This document shows, in pieces, positions 17,910-25,995 of a stretch of 64,000 nt of DNA. Source of the stretch: Citreicella sp. C3M06 (GTDB taxonomy: Bacteria; Pseudomonadota; Alphaproteobacteria; Rhodobacterales; Rhodobacteraceae). The notes beneath the pieces were generated by a model. The model was not told the origin of the DNA and ran no database searches. It saw nothing but the letters and a program-made list of their open reading frames with translations. The position numbers and the translations under genes were made by a program. Where the stretch lies: positions 1 through 64,000 of the forward strand of contig NZ_JAHKQA010000072.1 of assembly GCF_018860705.1 (NCBI RefSeq), given 5' to 3'. Numbering within the stretch: the first letter of the stretch is position 1; the number at the start of each line of letters is the position of its first letter.

Positions 17910-18125
17910 ATGGATAACAACCAGCTCAAGGTGATAGCAGCAGAGCTGGTCAAGTCACTGAGGGAAAATTCCGGCGTTGACTGGTGGCAGCGCGAAGACG
18001 TGCGGGCCAAGATGAGGGTCGCGGTGAAACGGATTTTGCGGCGCTATGGGTACCCTCCCGACCTACAGGCTGACGCAGTGAAGCTAGTCATCAAGCAGGC
18101 TGAAGCTATGGCTCGCACGATGTAG
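17910..18125 (+). pseudogene. Orphan C-terminal fragment of a type I restriction HsdR subunit
   Basis: A 71-residue frame starting 28 bp after the last repeat. It reads LKVIAAELVKSLRENSGVDW, then VRAKMRVAVKRILRRYGYPP and ends in a short helix with QADAVKLVIKQAEAM. This is the pattern of the extreme C-terminus of EcoR124/EcoEI-type HsdR (DUF3387 region), which in full proteins follows about 900 residues of nuclease and helicase. Nothing upstream encodes those parts. It is most likely the remains of a type I restriction-modification system; a stand-alone small protein cannot be excluded because start and stop are intact. Confidence 0.75.
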
Positions 18126-18234
18126 GATACGCATGAGGTCATCGGTGAGAAAGCGTATGTCAACTTGAGCACGCACCGAGCAACGCGCTCCTTCCGGGGG
18201 GCAGGTCACCCGATCTCCGGATTATTGAGAAAAG

Positions 18235-18540
18235 TTGAGGTGTTTTGCACTGAAGTGTATCGACCCCCTGAAAAACAGCTCATGCTACAAGGGACGTAGC
18301 GCTGAGTATGACGATGGACGACAGCAGCAACGCCGGTTCGCTCCCGAATTCGCAGCCTGGCGGGCGCTGCTGCCAGAACGAACCTTCAAGACCTCACCAA
18401 AGGCCGCGATTGGTTCATGGCTCTTCTCAAAGCCAGATGACTGGCAGGGCGATGAATCGATGTCGGCAACCGCGATAGAACGCATCGATCCCCTTGTAAG
18501 CTGGAACAGAAGCGGCGGTGCGCCGAAGTGCGGAGGCTAA
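18235..18540 (+). pseudogene. Truncated second copy of the integrase-linked island protein
   Basis: The frame's second half, FAPEFAAWRALLPER, SPKAAIGSW, AIERIDPLVSWNRSGGAPKC, lines up with the C-terminal third of the protein at 4030-4734 (AAWEAI, SVKQTVAGW, DVAKIVNWETGGGAPK). The first 50 or so residues do not match and probably come from unrelated joined DNA. No good ribosome site is present. I read it as a C-terminal remnant of the second module. The 110 bp before it (18126-18234) shows nothing recognisable. Confidence 0.6.
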
Positions 18541-18759
18541 CCTCCCCCCCATTTCTCACAACCCTCAAGGATATTGATTTACTAAAATAATCTCCATGTG
18601 CGCCTCGTTTATATGGGGAAATCACCTAGCAGATTTGGTTCGCTAGCGGCTCCATCATGTATTCCCAGCGTTGAGGTTTTCTGAACCTGACCTGCTATTC
18701 GGCACTACATTTTACGACAAATGTTACCTCCAATCGTAACCCGTTGGAGCACGCAGCAC
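18541..18759. other. Non-coding spacer before the second alpA
   Basis: AT-rich and without genes. It keeps the short block ttgatttact, also found between the homologous pair near 4777, which supports common descent of the two modules. A promoter for the alpA-replication operon is expected here but I cannot assign it. Confidence 0.4.
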
Positions 18760-18948
18760 ATGTCCACCACCTTCCTGTCCGACCTTCAAATCGCCGTCCG
18801 CTATGGCGTCCATCGGTCAACGCCTTGGCGCTGGCTCAAGACTGATGATAGCTTTCCGGCGCCGGTAAGCCTGTCGCCCGGCTGCACCCGCTGGAAAATC
18901 GACGACCTCGAAGCATGGGAAGCCGCAAAGCGCGACACCGCAACATAA
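18760..18948 (+). CDS. AlpA-family excisionase/transcription regulator (copy 2)
   Basis: A 62-residue AlpA-type protein: DLQIAVRYGVHRSTPWRWLK for the helix-turn-helix, then FPAPVSLSPGCTRWKIDDL and EAWE. It is very similar to the product of 4926-5117. The ATG at 18760 matches the other copy's start; an earlier ATG at 18721 adds unrelated residues. It heads the replication gene cluster of the island and may control it or the integrase. Confidence 0.88.
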   Translation: MSTTFLSDLQIAVRYGVHRSTPWRWLKTDDSFPAPVSLSPGCTRWKIDDLEAWEAAKRDTAT

Positions 18949-19057
18949 GCAAACCGCCACCCGTCTGGTTCACGGGCGGCGGCGCAATCTTTTTCTTGGC
19001 TGAATACCACGAAAGATAGTGCGGACCGCCCTTGCCAGCAAGGCAAGAGGTTCTCTC

Positions 19058-19372
19058 ATGACGACAAAGAAATGGGCCAAAGCACCCTATATCATCACCC
19101 ATCGCACTGGCGAACAGCGCACCGCCTATACCGGTGGGCGTGTCCGCTGGGCTACCGAAGAACTGCGCAAGGCAGGCCCTAAAGGCCGCACCGGGCGCGA
19201 GGCACTGGGGCCGCGTTGGGCGGCATGTATCTGGGACGCCAAGCACGTTCACGGCATCACGATTGCCGATGTCTGTGAAACGCATGAAGGCGAGCACCCC
19301 GGCAGGCACAAGCGTTGGTTTCTGGATTGCGACACCCGCCCCGTCCCCCCGGCGCAGGAGGTGCGCGCATGA
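19058..19372 (+). CDS. Unknown small island protein
   Basis: A 104-residue basic, soluble protein with no family I can name. AAGAGG seven bases before the ATG at 19058 supports the start. It contains ELRKAGPKGRTGREALGPRW and a His/Cys-containing stretch AACIWDAKHVHGITIADVCE. Its TGA overlaps the next start as ATGA, so it belongs to the same operon as the primase. Confidence 0.72.
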   Translation: MTTKKWAKAPYIITHRTGEQRTAYTGGRVRWATEELRKAGPKGRTGREALGPRWAACIWDAKHVHGITIADVCETHEGEHPGRHKRWFLDCDTRPVPPAQEVRA

Positions 19373-19467
19373 CCCGGCTGCAAATCCTCTACCTCATGCG
19401 CACCCATGGGCTGACCGAAGCGCAGGCCAGCGCGATTTCCTCTCTGGTCTGGGGAGGGATGTCGTAA
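19369..19467 (+). CDS. Tiny coupled ORF upstream of the primase
   Basis: A 32-residue frame (MTRLQILYLMRTHGLTEAQA onward) whose start overlaps the previous stop (ATGA) and whose TAA overlaps the primase ATG (TAATG). Such tight coupling on both sides makes translation likely. Helical with no recognised domain. Confidence 0.55.
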   Translation: MTRLQILYLMRTHGLTEAQASAISSLVWGGMS

Positions 19468-20354
19468 TGGATGCCAAGGACATCACACTTGCCCTGCGGG
19501 GCCGCTGGTATCGGTCCTATGGGCTGGCGTTCTGCCCGGCGCATGGAAACGCCCGAACGCCCGCGCTGAGCCTGAGCAACGCCGCCGATGGGCGCTTGCT
19601 CGCCAAGTGTCACGCCGGGTGCGCTTGGGGCGACATCGTGGAGGCGCTCAAGGCGCTGGATCTGGCAGGCGGCGGGGGAGGGTATTCCCCGCCGGACCCA
19701 GACACGCTTGCCAGACGCGAGGCCGAGGCGCGGGCCAATGCCAACCGGCGCGAGCGGCAGGCGCTGGCGCTCTGGCGTGAGGGTTTGCCTATCAGCGGCA
19801 CCCTTGCGGAATGCTATCTTCGGGCGCGCGGGCTGAGCTGCGATCTGCCAGACACGCTGCGGTTTCATCCGTCCTGCTGGCATTCGAGCGCAAGGCGCTT
19901 TCCGGCGATGCTGGCGCGGGTGGACGGCGCGGCGCATTTTGCCCTGCACCGGACGTATCTTTGCCCGGACGGCACCGGCAAGGCCGAGGTGACGCCCAAC
20001 AAGGCGATGCTGGGAGCTGTCATGGGCGGCGCGGTGCGCCTATCTGATACCGAGGGGCCCCTGGTGGTGGCCGAAGGCATCGAGACCGGGCTGGCGCTGC
20101 TGTCGGGGCTGCTGCAACTGCCGGTGCGTCTTTGGGCCTGCCTGTCAGCATCCGGGATGCAGCGCGTAACCCTGACGTCAAATCCCGAACGCCTGATCAT
20201 CGCCACCGACAGCGACGATTCCGGGGTGGGCAAAGCGGCGGGCGATGCGCTAGCGCTGCGGGCATCATCTCTGGGCTGGACCGTCAGCCTGTTTCCAGCG
20301 CCGAAGGGATGCGACTGGGCCGATATCCTTGCATTGAACGGGGCCGTAGAATGA
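19467..20354 (+). CDS. Primase with CHC2-type zinc finger and Toprim domain
   Basis: A 295-residue protein resembling primases of P4-like elements and plasmids. The N-terminus has a zinc-ribbon pattern (C-P-A-H at about 24-27, then KCHAGC at about 48). The C-terminal half is a Toprim domain with VVAEGIETGLALL (catalytic Glu) and IIATDSDDSGVGK (the acidic D-x-D pair). It would make RNA primers for element replication. The helicase-like partner follows directly with an ATGA overlap. Confidence 0.86.
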   Translation: MDAKDITLALRGRWYRSYGLAFCPAHGNARTPALSLSNAADGRLLAKCHAGCAWGDIVEALKALDLAGGGGGYSPPDPDTLARREAEARANANRRERQALALWREGLPISGTLAECYLRARGLSCDLPDTLRFHPSCWHSSARRFPAMLARVDGAAHFALHRTYLCPDGTGKAEVTPNKAMLGAVMGGAVRLSDTEGPLVVAEGIETGLALLSGLLQLPVRLWACLSASGMQRVTLTSNPERLIIATDSDDSGVGKAAGDALALRASSLGWTVSLFPAPKGCDWADILALNGAVE

Positions 20355-21847
20355 CGATGCCCAACCCTATTCCCTTCACCCCGGCCGACCATTGGCCGGA
20401 CCCCGACATGCGCTTTGCCGCCCCGCAAAGACCGCCCGCGCCGGTGATGTCGCCCGATGACTTCGGGGGCGTTTATGGCCCTTGGGCGAGCTGGCTGACC
20501 ACCGCAGCCGAGGTGAAAGGCGCGCCGGTGGATTATGTCGCGCTTGGGCTGCTGACCACCGCAAGCGCGGCGATTGGCAATTCCCGCTGGTTCTCGCCTT
20601 GGAACGGCTGGACCGAACCGCCCGTGCTCTGGGCCATGCTGGTGGGCGACCCTTCGGCGGGCAAATCCCCGGCGCTGGATGCGGTGGCTGATCCGGTAAA
20701 GGACATCGAACGCGCGCTATCGCAGCAGTATCAGTCAGCCTGGCAGACATGGAAGGACAAGGACGAAATCGCATCGCTTGCGTTGTTGCAATGGAAAGTC
20801 GAAGCCAAGCGCGCGCTGGCCGATGGGCAAGAGCCGCCCGCAAAACCGACCGGGGCGGACGCGGGTGCGCCGCCGGTGCGCGAGCGGCTGACCATCACCG
20901 ACGCGACCACGGAAAAGGTGGCCGAGCTGCTGGCGCAGACTTGGCGCGGGCTGCTGATGTCGCGGGATGAACTGTCGGGCTGGCTGGCGAGCATGGACCG
21001 TTACAGCGGCGGGGGCGACCGGCCTTTCTGGCTCGAAGCCTATGGCGGCAGATCCTACCCGGTGGACCGCAAATCATCGCCCGAACCGATCATCGTGGAT
21101 CACCTGACCGTCGCGGTGCTGGGCGGCACGCAACCTGACAAGCTGGCGCGGCTGCTGGTGAACACCGACGATGACGGCTTGCTTGCCCGTTTCCTGACCG
21201 TGTTCCCCGATCCCGTTCCCTTGTCGCGCCCTGCCGCGCAGATCGACACGGCGATGGTGCGGGTGGCGCTGGAACGGTTACGCAGCCTTGGCGCGGCGCG
21301 GGATGACGCCGGCGCGAAAAGCCCGTTCTACATCGTATTTAGCGAGGCGGCGGCGGATGCCTTGCAGGACTTTCGCAAGCAATGCCGCGACTGGGAAACC
21401 GAGGCCAGTGGCTTGTTGAAGGGGCATATCGGCAAGATGCCTGGGATGGCGGTGCGCGTAGCCGGGGTGCTGGCGCATCTGGACTGGGCGGTAGAGGCGC
21501 GCGCGCCCTATCCTGACAAGATCGGCGTGGGCCACATCGCGCGCGCCTGTCACCTGGTGGGCGGGCATCTGCGGCTTCACGCCTTCCGAGCCTATGGCGC
21601 GGCATCCCCGCCCGACGACATCCGCAACGCACGGCGCATTGCCGATGTCATCCGGTCCGAGGACTGGCAGAACTTCACCGCGCGCGACATCCAGCGCCGG
21701 GGGCTAGCGGGGCTGCAACTGGCGAAGGCGGTGCAAGCGGCACTCGACGTGCTGGAACAGGCCGACTGGGTGATGCGCTTTCGCGAGGAAACCGGCGGCA
21801 AGCCAAGGGTTGTCTATGTAGTGAACCCAAGGACACGGGCGGCGTGA
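20351..21847 (+). CDS. DUF3987 ATPase, likely element replication helicase
   Basis: A 498-residue DUF3987 protein. Walker A is GDPSAGKSPALDAV (about 105) and a Walker B-like LLMSRDELSGW follows at about 210. Such proteins accompany primases in integrating elements and probably act as replicative helicases or initiators; that role is inferred from genomic partnership. ATG 20351 overlaps the primase stop. C-terminal AAVQAALDVLEQADWVMRF resembles a winged helix. It is the last gene of the island. Confidence 0.82.
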   Translation: MTMPNPIPFTPADHWPDPDMRFAAPQRPPAPVMSPDDFGGVYGPWASWLTTAAEVKGAPVDYVALGLLTTASAAIGNSRWFSPWNGWTEPPVLWAMLVGDPSAGKSPALDAVADPVKDIERALSQQYQSAWQTWKDKDEIASLALLQWKVEAKRALADGQEPPAKPTGADAGAPPVRERLTITDATTEKVAELLAQTWRGLLMSRDELSGWLASMDRYSGGGDRPFWLEAYGGRSYPVDRKSSPEPIIVDHLTVAVLGGTQPDKLARLLVNTDDDGLLARFLTVFPDPVPLSRPAAQIDTAMVRVALERLRSLGAARDDAGAKSPFYIVFSEAAADALQDFRKQCRDWETEASGLLKGHIGKMPGMAVRVAGVLAHLDWAVEARAPYPDKIGVGHIARACHLVGGHLRLHAFRAYGAASPPDDIRNARRIADVIRSEDWQNFTARDIQRRGLAGLQLAKAVQAALDVLEQADWVMRFREETGGKPRVVYVVNPRTRAA

Positions 21848-21858
21848 CCACCCGACGA

Positions 21859-21905
21859 CCTGACAATACCTGACATAAGCCCCCTTTTGTCAGGTATTGT
21901 CAGGG
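21859..21905. repeat. Inverted pairs of CCTGACA, possible iteron/origin
   Basis: A perfect 17-bp inverted repeat with arms 21859-21875 and 21889-21905 and a 13-base loop taagccccctttt. Each arm holds two copies of cctgaca separated by three bases. It starts 12 bases after the DUF3987 stop, so it may act as a terminator, a replication-initiator site, or both. Confidence 0.65.
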
Positions 21906-22321
21906 TGTCAGTAGGGTCATCTCAGGGTGGTTACGGGCGCGCAGCTTTCCGCAGCCGATAAGCCAAGAGGCGCTACTACATGAGCAGCGAAGACCTCGCA
22001 GACATCCGCAAACGCGCCAGATCCGAAGCGGGCAAATGCCGGTGAAGGCTGCATGGCGGTGTATCCCCCGGCCCGACGTCTCTCGAAGGTAAAGAGCGCA
22101 TCCGTAAGCCCATGCACAAACGTTGGGCGCGTTGGCGGGCAGAGCGGCAAGGCTGACCCGTACCGGTATCGCGCCAGTGTTAACGTTGCAGACGCAAGAG
22201 GCCGTCAGATTTGCCCGTGACCACCCCCGCGCATTTGTATCGGGGGGGTAGTCGAATCTAGACATCCAAACCGCTGTTGCCCGAACACCCCCGTCTCTTG
22301 CGCGTGTCCGCAGTTCAGCAT

Positions 22322-22343
22322 TTTTAACCGGGGGCGGTTAAAA
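22322..22343. repeat. Perfect hairpin in the island's right end
   Basis: Arms ttttaaccg and cggttaaaa around gggg. It may be a terminator or part of the presumed origin; no adjacent gene explains it. Confidence 0.5.
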
Positions 22344-22527
22344 TCTCTGACATCCAAGGGCTGGAAACCGCGCAACTTCCTGCGTGTGCGATAAGCTCTC
22401 AAAAACAGGGGGTGGCCCCTGTCAGGGAGGCATGTCGCAAACTGTTGCGTTCAAGCGTTTCTAGCTTGGCGGGTAGGTTGTCGGGTATGATCCGCATAAT
22501 ACCAATTTACCATTTGAAATCAAAGGT

Positions 22528-22545
22528 AAATGGCGGAGAGACAGG
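22528..22545. repeat. Right attachment site (attR) within tRNA-Ser
   Basis: Identical to 2566-2583 over 18 bp. It includes the tRNA's CCA, discriminator base and acceptor-stem strand, so the tRNA stays functional after insertion. Confidence 0.9.
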
Positions 22546-22620
22546 GATTCGAACCCTGGGAACCCGTGAAGGCTCAACGGTTTTCGAGACCGCCCCGTTC
22601 GACCACTCCGGCACCTCTCC
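22531..22620 (-). tRNA. tRNA-Ser (anticodon CGA)
   Basis: A 90-base tRNA on the minus strand with CCA encoded. Seven-base acceptor stem (GGAGAGG with TCTCTCC, one G-U), a T-arm containing GGTTCGAATCC, a long serine-type variable arm, and anticodon loop CTCGAAA giving CGA. It reads serine codon UCG. It is the insertion target of the island. Confidence 0.97.
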
Positions 22621-22787
22621 GCGGGGATCGTGGGGCGGCATTTAGCGGGCGGAGCGTGCGGGTGCAACAGGGAATTTGAAAAATTCGAAAGAAGATCCTC
22701 AAACGCGTCGGCAGGCGCCGCAGTGCTTGGAAAAACCTCCGCCACGGCATAGGCTTGGAACAGTCGCCGCCCCTCAGGAGCCAACGC

Positions 22788-23609
22788 ATGTCTCTGCGCC
22801 TCGTCGCGCCTGCAATTCTTGCCGCAGTTGTCGCCCTGCCGCTTCGTGCCGATCCCATCGATCCGCTGAACGAGCTGCTCGACCGCATCGGCCTTAGCGA
22901 AATCGTGCAGATCATGCGCGCCGAAGGGCTGGCCTACGGCAGCGAAATGGCCGCAGACCTGCTGCCCGGCGGTGCCAACGCGGCCTGGGATCAGGCGGTA
23001 AGCACTATTTATGACACCGAAACCATGTCCGCGATGGTTCGCGCCGGATTCGTCGAGAGCTTTGGTGCGGCCGATCCGGCGCCGCTTCTGGCCTATTTCG
23101 GCAGCCCGGAGGGGGAGAGCGTCGTCGCGATGGAACTGGCGGCCCGGCGCGAGATGATTGATGATGCCGTCGAAAGCGCCGCGCGAGAGGCATTTCAGGG
23201 GCTCGACGGGTCCGCCGACCCGCGGCTGGGGTTGCTCGATGCTTTCGTCGATGCCAATGATCTGCTGGAATCGAATGTCGTTGGGGCGCTGAACGCCAGT
23301 TATGAATTCTACCTTGGGCTTGCCGACGGCGGCGCGATCACCATGAGCGAAGACGAGATCCTTGCCGAGGTCTGGTCGCAGGAACCCGACACCCGCGCCG
23401 ATTCCCGCGAATGGCTCTATGCCTATCTGTTGATGGCCTATGCGCCGATGAGCGACGCGGCGCTTGGCGATTATGTCGAGATATCATCGACGCCAGAGGG
23501 CAGGGCGATGAACCGGGCACTGTTCGTCGGGTTCAACGGGATGTACGATCAGATATCCTATGCGCTAGGGCGCGCCGCGGCCAAGCAGATGATTGCGCAG
23601 GAACTCTAG
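22788..23609 (+). CDS. Exported DUF2059 protein
   Basis: A 273-residue protein with a Sec signal peptide (SLRLVAPAILAAVVALPLRA). The mature part is helical and acidic with AARREMIDDAVESAAREAFQ and SSTPEGRAMNRALFVGFNGM, the pattern of DUF2059. GGAG at about 22777 supports ATG 22788. The function of the family is unknown; periplasmic location is predicted. It is the first core gene right of the island. Confidence 0.82.
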   Translation: MSLRLVAPAILAAVVALPLRADPIDPLNELLDRIGLSEIVQIMRAEGLAYGSEMAADLLPGGANAAWDQAVSTIYDTETMSAMVRAGFVESFGAADPAPLLAYFGSPEGESVVAMELAARREMIDDAVESAAREAFQGLDGSADPRLGLLDAFVDANDLLESNVVGALNASYEFYLGLADGGAITMSEDEILAEVWSQEPDTRADSREWLYAYLLMAYAPMSDAALGDYVEISSTPEGRAMNRALFVGFNGMYDQISYALGRAAAKQMIAQEL

Positions 23610-23839
23610 GGCGCGTCGCCACGGGTTGACAATATGGGCTTGCTCTCGCATAAGCGCGCTTCGAGCGGAGCTTTTGTAGCCCCGATCGCGATTATTGACG
23701 TGTCCGAAAGGTTTTGCGGGCACAGTGACAACGACAGCCCTTGATGGGCGCGCTGTTCGACGGCGGGGAAACCCGGCAAGCCCGACCCGGATGTTCCGGC
23801 AGGGCGCCACAGGACGCGGCAAACGAAGGAAAAGCGCAT

Positions 23840-24385
23840 ATGTTCGCGGTGATGAAGACCGGCGGCAAGCAGTATAAAGTCCAGGCAGGTGACATCCTGC
23901 GCGTGGAAAAGCTGGCCGCAGACGCGGGTGAAACCGTGCAGTTCAACGAAATCCTCATGCTGGGCGGCGAGTCTGTCACGCTTGGTGCCCCGATGGTGGC
24001 TGGCGCCGCCGTGCAGGCCGAGGTTGTCGACCAGATCAAGGGTGACAAGGTCATCCATTTCGTCAAGCGTCGCCGCAAGCACAGCTCGCAGCGCACCAAG
24101 GGCCACCGCCAGAAGCTGACGCTTGTGCGCGTGACCGATATTCTTGCTTCGGGCGCGGATGCGACCGGCGTCAAGGCTGCCGTGGGTTCGGGCTCTGTTT
24201 CCGCACCGGCCGTTGCCGCTGGCGATGACCTGACGCAGATCACCGGTGTCGGCCCCGCCGCCGCCAAGAAGCTGAACGAGGCTGGCATCACGACCTACGC
24301 CGCGCTCGCCGCTGTCGACCCCGAAGCATTCGAGGCCGCCAAGGTGAAGCCTGAGTGGGTCGAACAAGCCAAAACCCTCGCCTGA
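23840..24385 (+). CDS. rplU: Ribosomal protein L21 with C-terminal helix-hairpin-helix tail
   Basis: A 181-residue protein. Residues 1-105 are canonical L21 (MFAVMKTGGKQYKVQAGD, KRRRKHSSQRTKGHRQ). The rest is an Ala-rich linker and a helix-hairpin-helix segment, LTQITGVGPAAAKKLNEAGI, as in many alphaproteobacterial L21 proteins. ATG 23840 follows AAGGAAA. The usual L21-L27 operon with rpmA 19 bp downstream. Confidence 0.97.
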   Translation: MFAVMKTGGKQYKVQAGDILRVEKLAADAGETVQFNEILMLGGESVTLGAPMVAGAAVQAEVVDQIKGDKVIHFVKRRRKHSSQRTKGHRQKLTLVRVTDILASGADATGVKAAVGSGSVSAPAVAAGDDLTQITGVGPAAAKKLNEAGITTYAALAAVDPEAFEAAKVKPEWVEQAKTLA

Positions 24386-24404
24386 GATTGAAGGAGACTG
24401 ACCT

Positions 24405-24674
24405 ATGGCACATAAAAAAGCAGGTGGTTCGTCCCGTAACGGCCGCGACTCCGCTGGCCGCCGGCTCGGCGTAAAGCTCTACGGTGGCCAGTCGGCCATC
24501 CCGGGCAACATCATCATCCGTCAGCGCGGCACCAAGTTCTGGCCGGGCAACGGCGTTGGCCTTGGCAAGGACCACACCATCTTCGCAACCGAAGAAGGCG
24601 CGGTGTCCTTCCACAAAGGCCTCAAGGGCCGCACCTTTGTATCCGTTGTCCCGACGGCGAAGGCCGCCGAGTAA
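24405..24674 (+). CDS. rpmA: Ribosomal protein L27
   Basis: 89 residues, standard length. [20 protein letters not shown] at the N-terminus and [20 protein letters not shown] are diagnostic. L27 reaches the peptidyl-transferase centre. A ribosome site AAGGAG lies before the ATG. The usual next gene obgE is not found; a GNAT gene follows. Confidence 0.98.
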   Translation: MAHKKAGGSSRNGRDSAGRRLGVKLYGGQSAIPGNIIIRQRGTKFWPGNGVGLGKDHTIFATEEGAVSFHKGLKGRTFVSVVPTAKAAE

Positions 24675-24701
24675 GCCGATCTCGCGGAACGATAATATCG
24701 G

Positions 24702-24726
24702 GGGGATCGGTTCAAAGCCGGTCCCC
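24702..24726 (+). terminator. Weak hairpin after rpmA
   Basis: ggggatcgg pairs with ccggtcccc (one G-U) around a 7-base loop, followed by tt. Possible partial terminator. Confidence 0.4.
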
Positions 24727-24788
24727 TTCGGCGTTTCTGAGGGGGACGCGCCGAACCTTCGGTCAGAGTGCATCAGAGGAGTGTACGC

Positions 24789-25358
24789 ATGAGCCTAGAC
24801 AACCTGAAGATGCCAAGCCGGCCGGTGCCGGTTGCGCGCTCTCAGCCCGTCATCGAGGCAGAGCGGTTCGTGCTTCGGCCGATGCGTCGCTCCGACGCCG
24901 GGCTGATCTCGCTGTATGCCGGAGATGAGCGGCTTGCGCGCATGACGACCTCGATTCCCCATCCGTTTCCGCCGGGCACGGCTGAAAGCCTGATCGCCCG
25001 CGCCGCTGATCCGCAGCGCGAGGAGGATGTGTGGGTGATTGACGGATCGGCGCAGGAGGGGGCCGAGATCATGGGGCTGATCTCGCTCAAGACCGTGGAT
25101 GAGCGGCAAAGCGAAATCGCCTATTGGGTGGCGCCGCCATATTGGAACACGGGGCTTGGGTCCGAAGCATTGCGGGCGCTGGTCGTGGCCAACCCGGGGC
25201 AGGCGGAAACGCTATTCGCCAGCGTGTTTCAGGACAATCCGGCATCGGCACGGGTGCTGACCAATGCTGGCTTTGAATACATCGGCGACGCCGAAGCGTT
25301 TTCCGTGGCTCGCAATGCCAAGGTTCCCACCTGGACCTATTTGCGCCGGATGAACTGA
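24789..25358 (+). CDS. GNAT acetyltransferase, RimJ/RimL type
   Basis: A 189-residue acetyltransferase. ERFVLRPMRRSDAGLISLYA opens the fold, IAYWVAPPYWNTGLGSEALR is the acetyl-CoA-binding motif A region, and NPASARVLTNAGFEYIGDA the motif B region. The substrate is unknown; RimJ/L relatives acetylate ribosomal protein N-termini, and position beside rplU-rpmA would fit. AGAGGAG precedes the ATG at 24789. Confidence 0.9.
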   Translation: MSLDNLKMPSRPVPVARSQPVIEAERFVLRPMRRSDAGLISLYAGDERLARMTTSIPHPFPPGTAESLIARAADPQREEDVWVIDGSAQEGAEIMGLISLKTVDERQSEIAYWVAPPYWNTGLGSEALRALVVANPGQAETLFASVFQDNPASARVLTNAGFEYIGDAEAFSVARNAKVPTWTYLRRMN

Positions 25359-25370
25359 CCCGAAAAAAAC

Positions 25371-25399
25371 AAAGGCGATCGGGAACCGATCGCCTTTTT
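25371..25399. terminator. Bidirectional terminator between convergent genes
   Basis: aaaggcgatcgg and ccgatcgccttttt around gaa give a strong stem with T and A tracts on both sides. It serves the GNAT gene (+) and the DUF882 gene (-). Confidence 0.93.
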
Positions 25400-25425
25400 G
25401 CGTGTTAGTCTTCCATGTCGCGCCG

Positions 25426-25995
25426 TTAGCTTCCCCAGCTGCGCACCGGACCGCAGTCCATATGAACAAAGCTCGAGCTGGTGTAGCGCCCGACACCGCC
25501 AGCCCGGCAAGCCGCCGCCGCCTTGGCGATCTGATTGACCGAGCGGGAATTGAGGCGAAGATCCGCCGCTTCGCCCTTGAGGTGGCGCGAGTTCTTTGCG
25601 ACGCCGGAGCTGCGCGCGCTGAGCATCGCGTTGGTCTTCGGGCAGCGATAGCCCGAAATCAGCATATAGGGCTCGCTCGTATCCATCAGGTTATGCGCTG
25701 CCGTCATGATGTCGATGGTGCGCGGATCAATGGTTTTCATGTCGTTCGTGCGCCAGTCGCGCATGAAATACGACACCTGATTGAGCGATTCAGCGATGTA
25801 CTGGCCTTCGATCCAGTAGATCATGTCGATCTTTTCACCGGTTCGCCCGGAATACATCCTGATCCGTCTGATATCACCCGCACCACGCAAGAACCCGGCG
25901 GCGTTGCCGTAGGTCGGAGCTGAGGTGACGAGTGTAGCTGCAAATGCGCCAAGAAGGCCGCGACGCGTGAGGCCGCCTGCGGTAGTTCCAGTCAT
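25426..25995 (-). CDS. DUF882 (YcbK-type) M15-like peptidase, Tat-exported
   Basis: A 189-residue protein with a twin-arginine signal (GLTRRGLLGAFAATLVTSAP). The mature domain has SGYRCPKTNAML, SRHLKGEAADL (zinc His and Asp) and FVHMDCGPVRSWG, the DUF882/peptidase M15 pattern. It probably cuts or binds peptidoglycan peptides in the periplasm. Its neighbour across the divergent region is an L,D-transpeptidase, so both act on the cell wall. Confidence 0.9.
   Translation of the reverse strand: MTGTTAGGLTRRGLLGAFAATLVTSAPTYGNAAGFLRGAGDIRRIRMYSGRTGEKIDMIYWIEGQYIAESLNQVSYFMRDWRTNDMKTIDPRTIDIMTAAHNLMDTSEPYMLISGYRCPKTNAMLSARSSGVAKNSRHLKGEAADLRLNSRSVNQIAKAAAACRAGGVGRYTSSSFVHMDCGPVRSWGS

Larger units (their letters stand above)
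21848..22527. other. Non-coding right end of the island
   Basis: 680 bp without a credible gene. It begins with the inverted CCTGACA repeats (21859-21905). It contains a perfect 9-bp hairpin (arms ttttaaccg and cggttaaaa, 22322-22343), gacatccaa twice (about 22262 and 22349) and another tgtcagg at 22420. It lies between the replication genes and the attachment site, a common place for an origin. Confidence 0.6.
2566..22545. mobile_element. Genomic island in tRNA-Ser(CGA) carrying type I-E CRISPR-Cas
   Basis: About 20 kb bounded by identical 18-bp direct repeats, the right one being the 3' end of a tRNA-Ser gene. Inside are a P4-type integrase next to the left repeat, two AlpA-type regulators, a primase and a DUF3987 ATPase, nested insertion sequences and a complete type I-E CRISPR-Cas locus. 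No phage structural or conjugation genes are visible, so it resembles a P4-like satellite or integrating replicon. The exact crossover point within the 18 bp cannot be read from one sequence. Confidence 0.85.
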
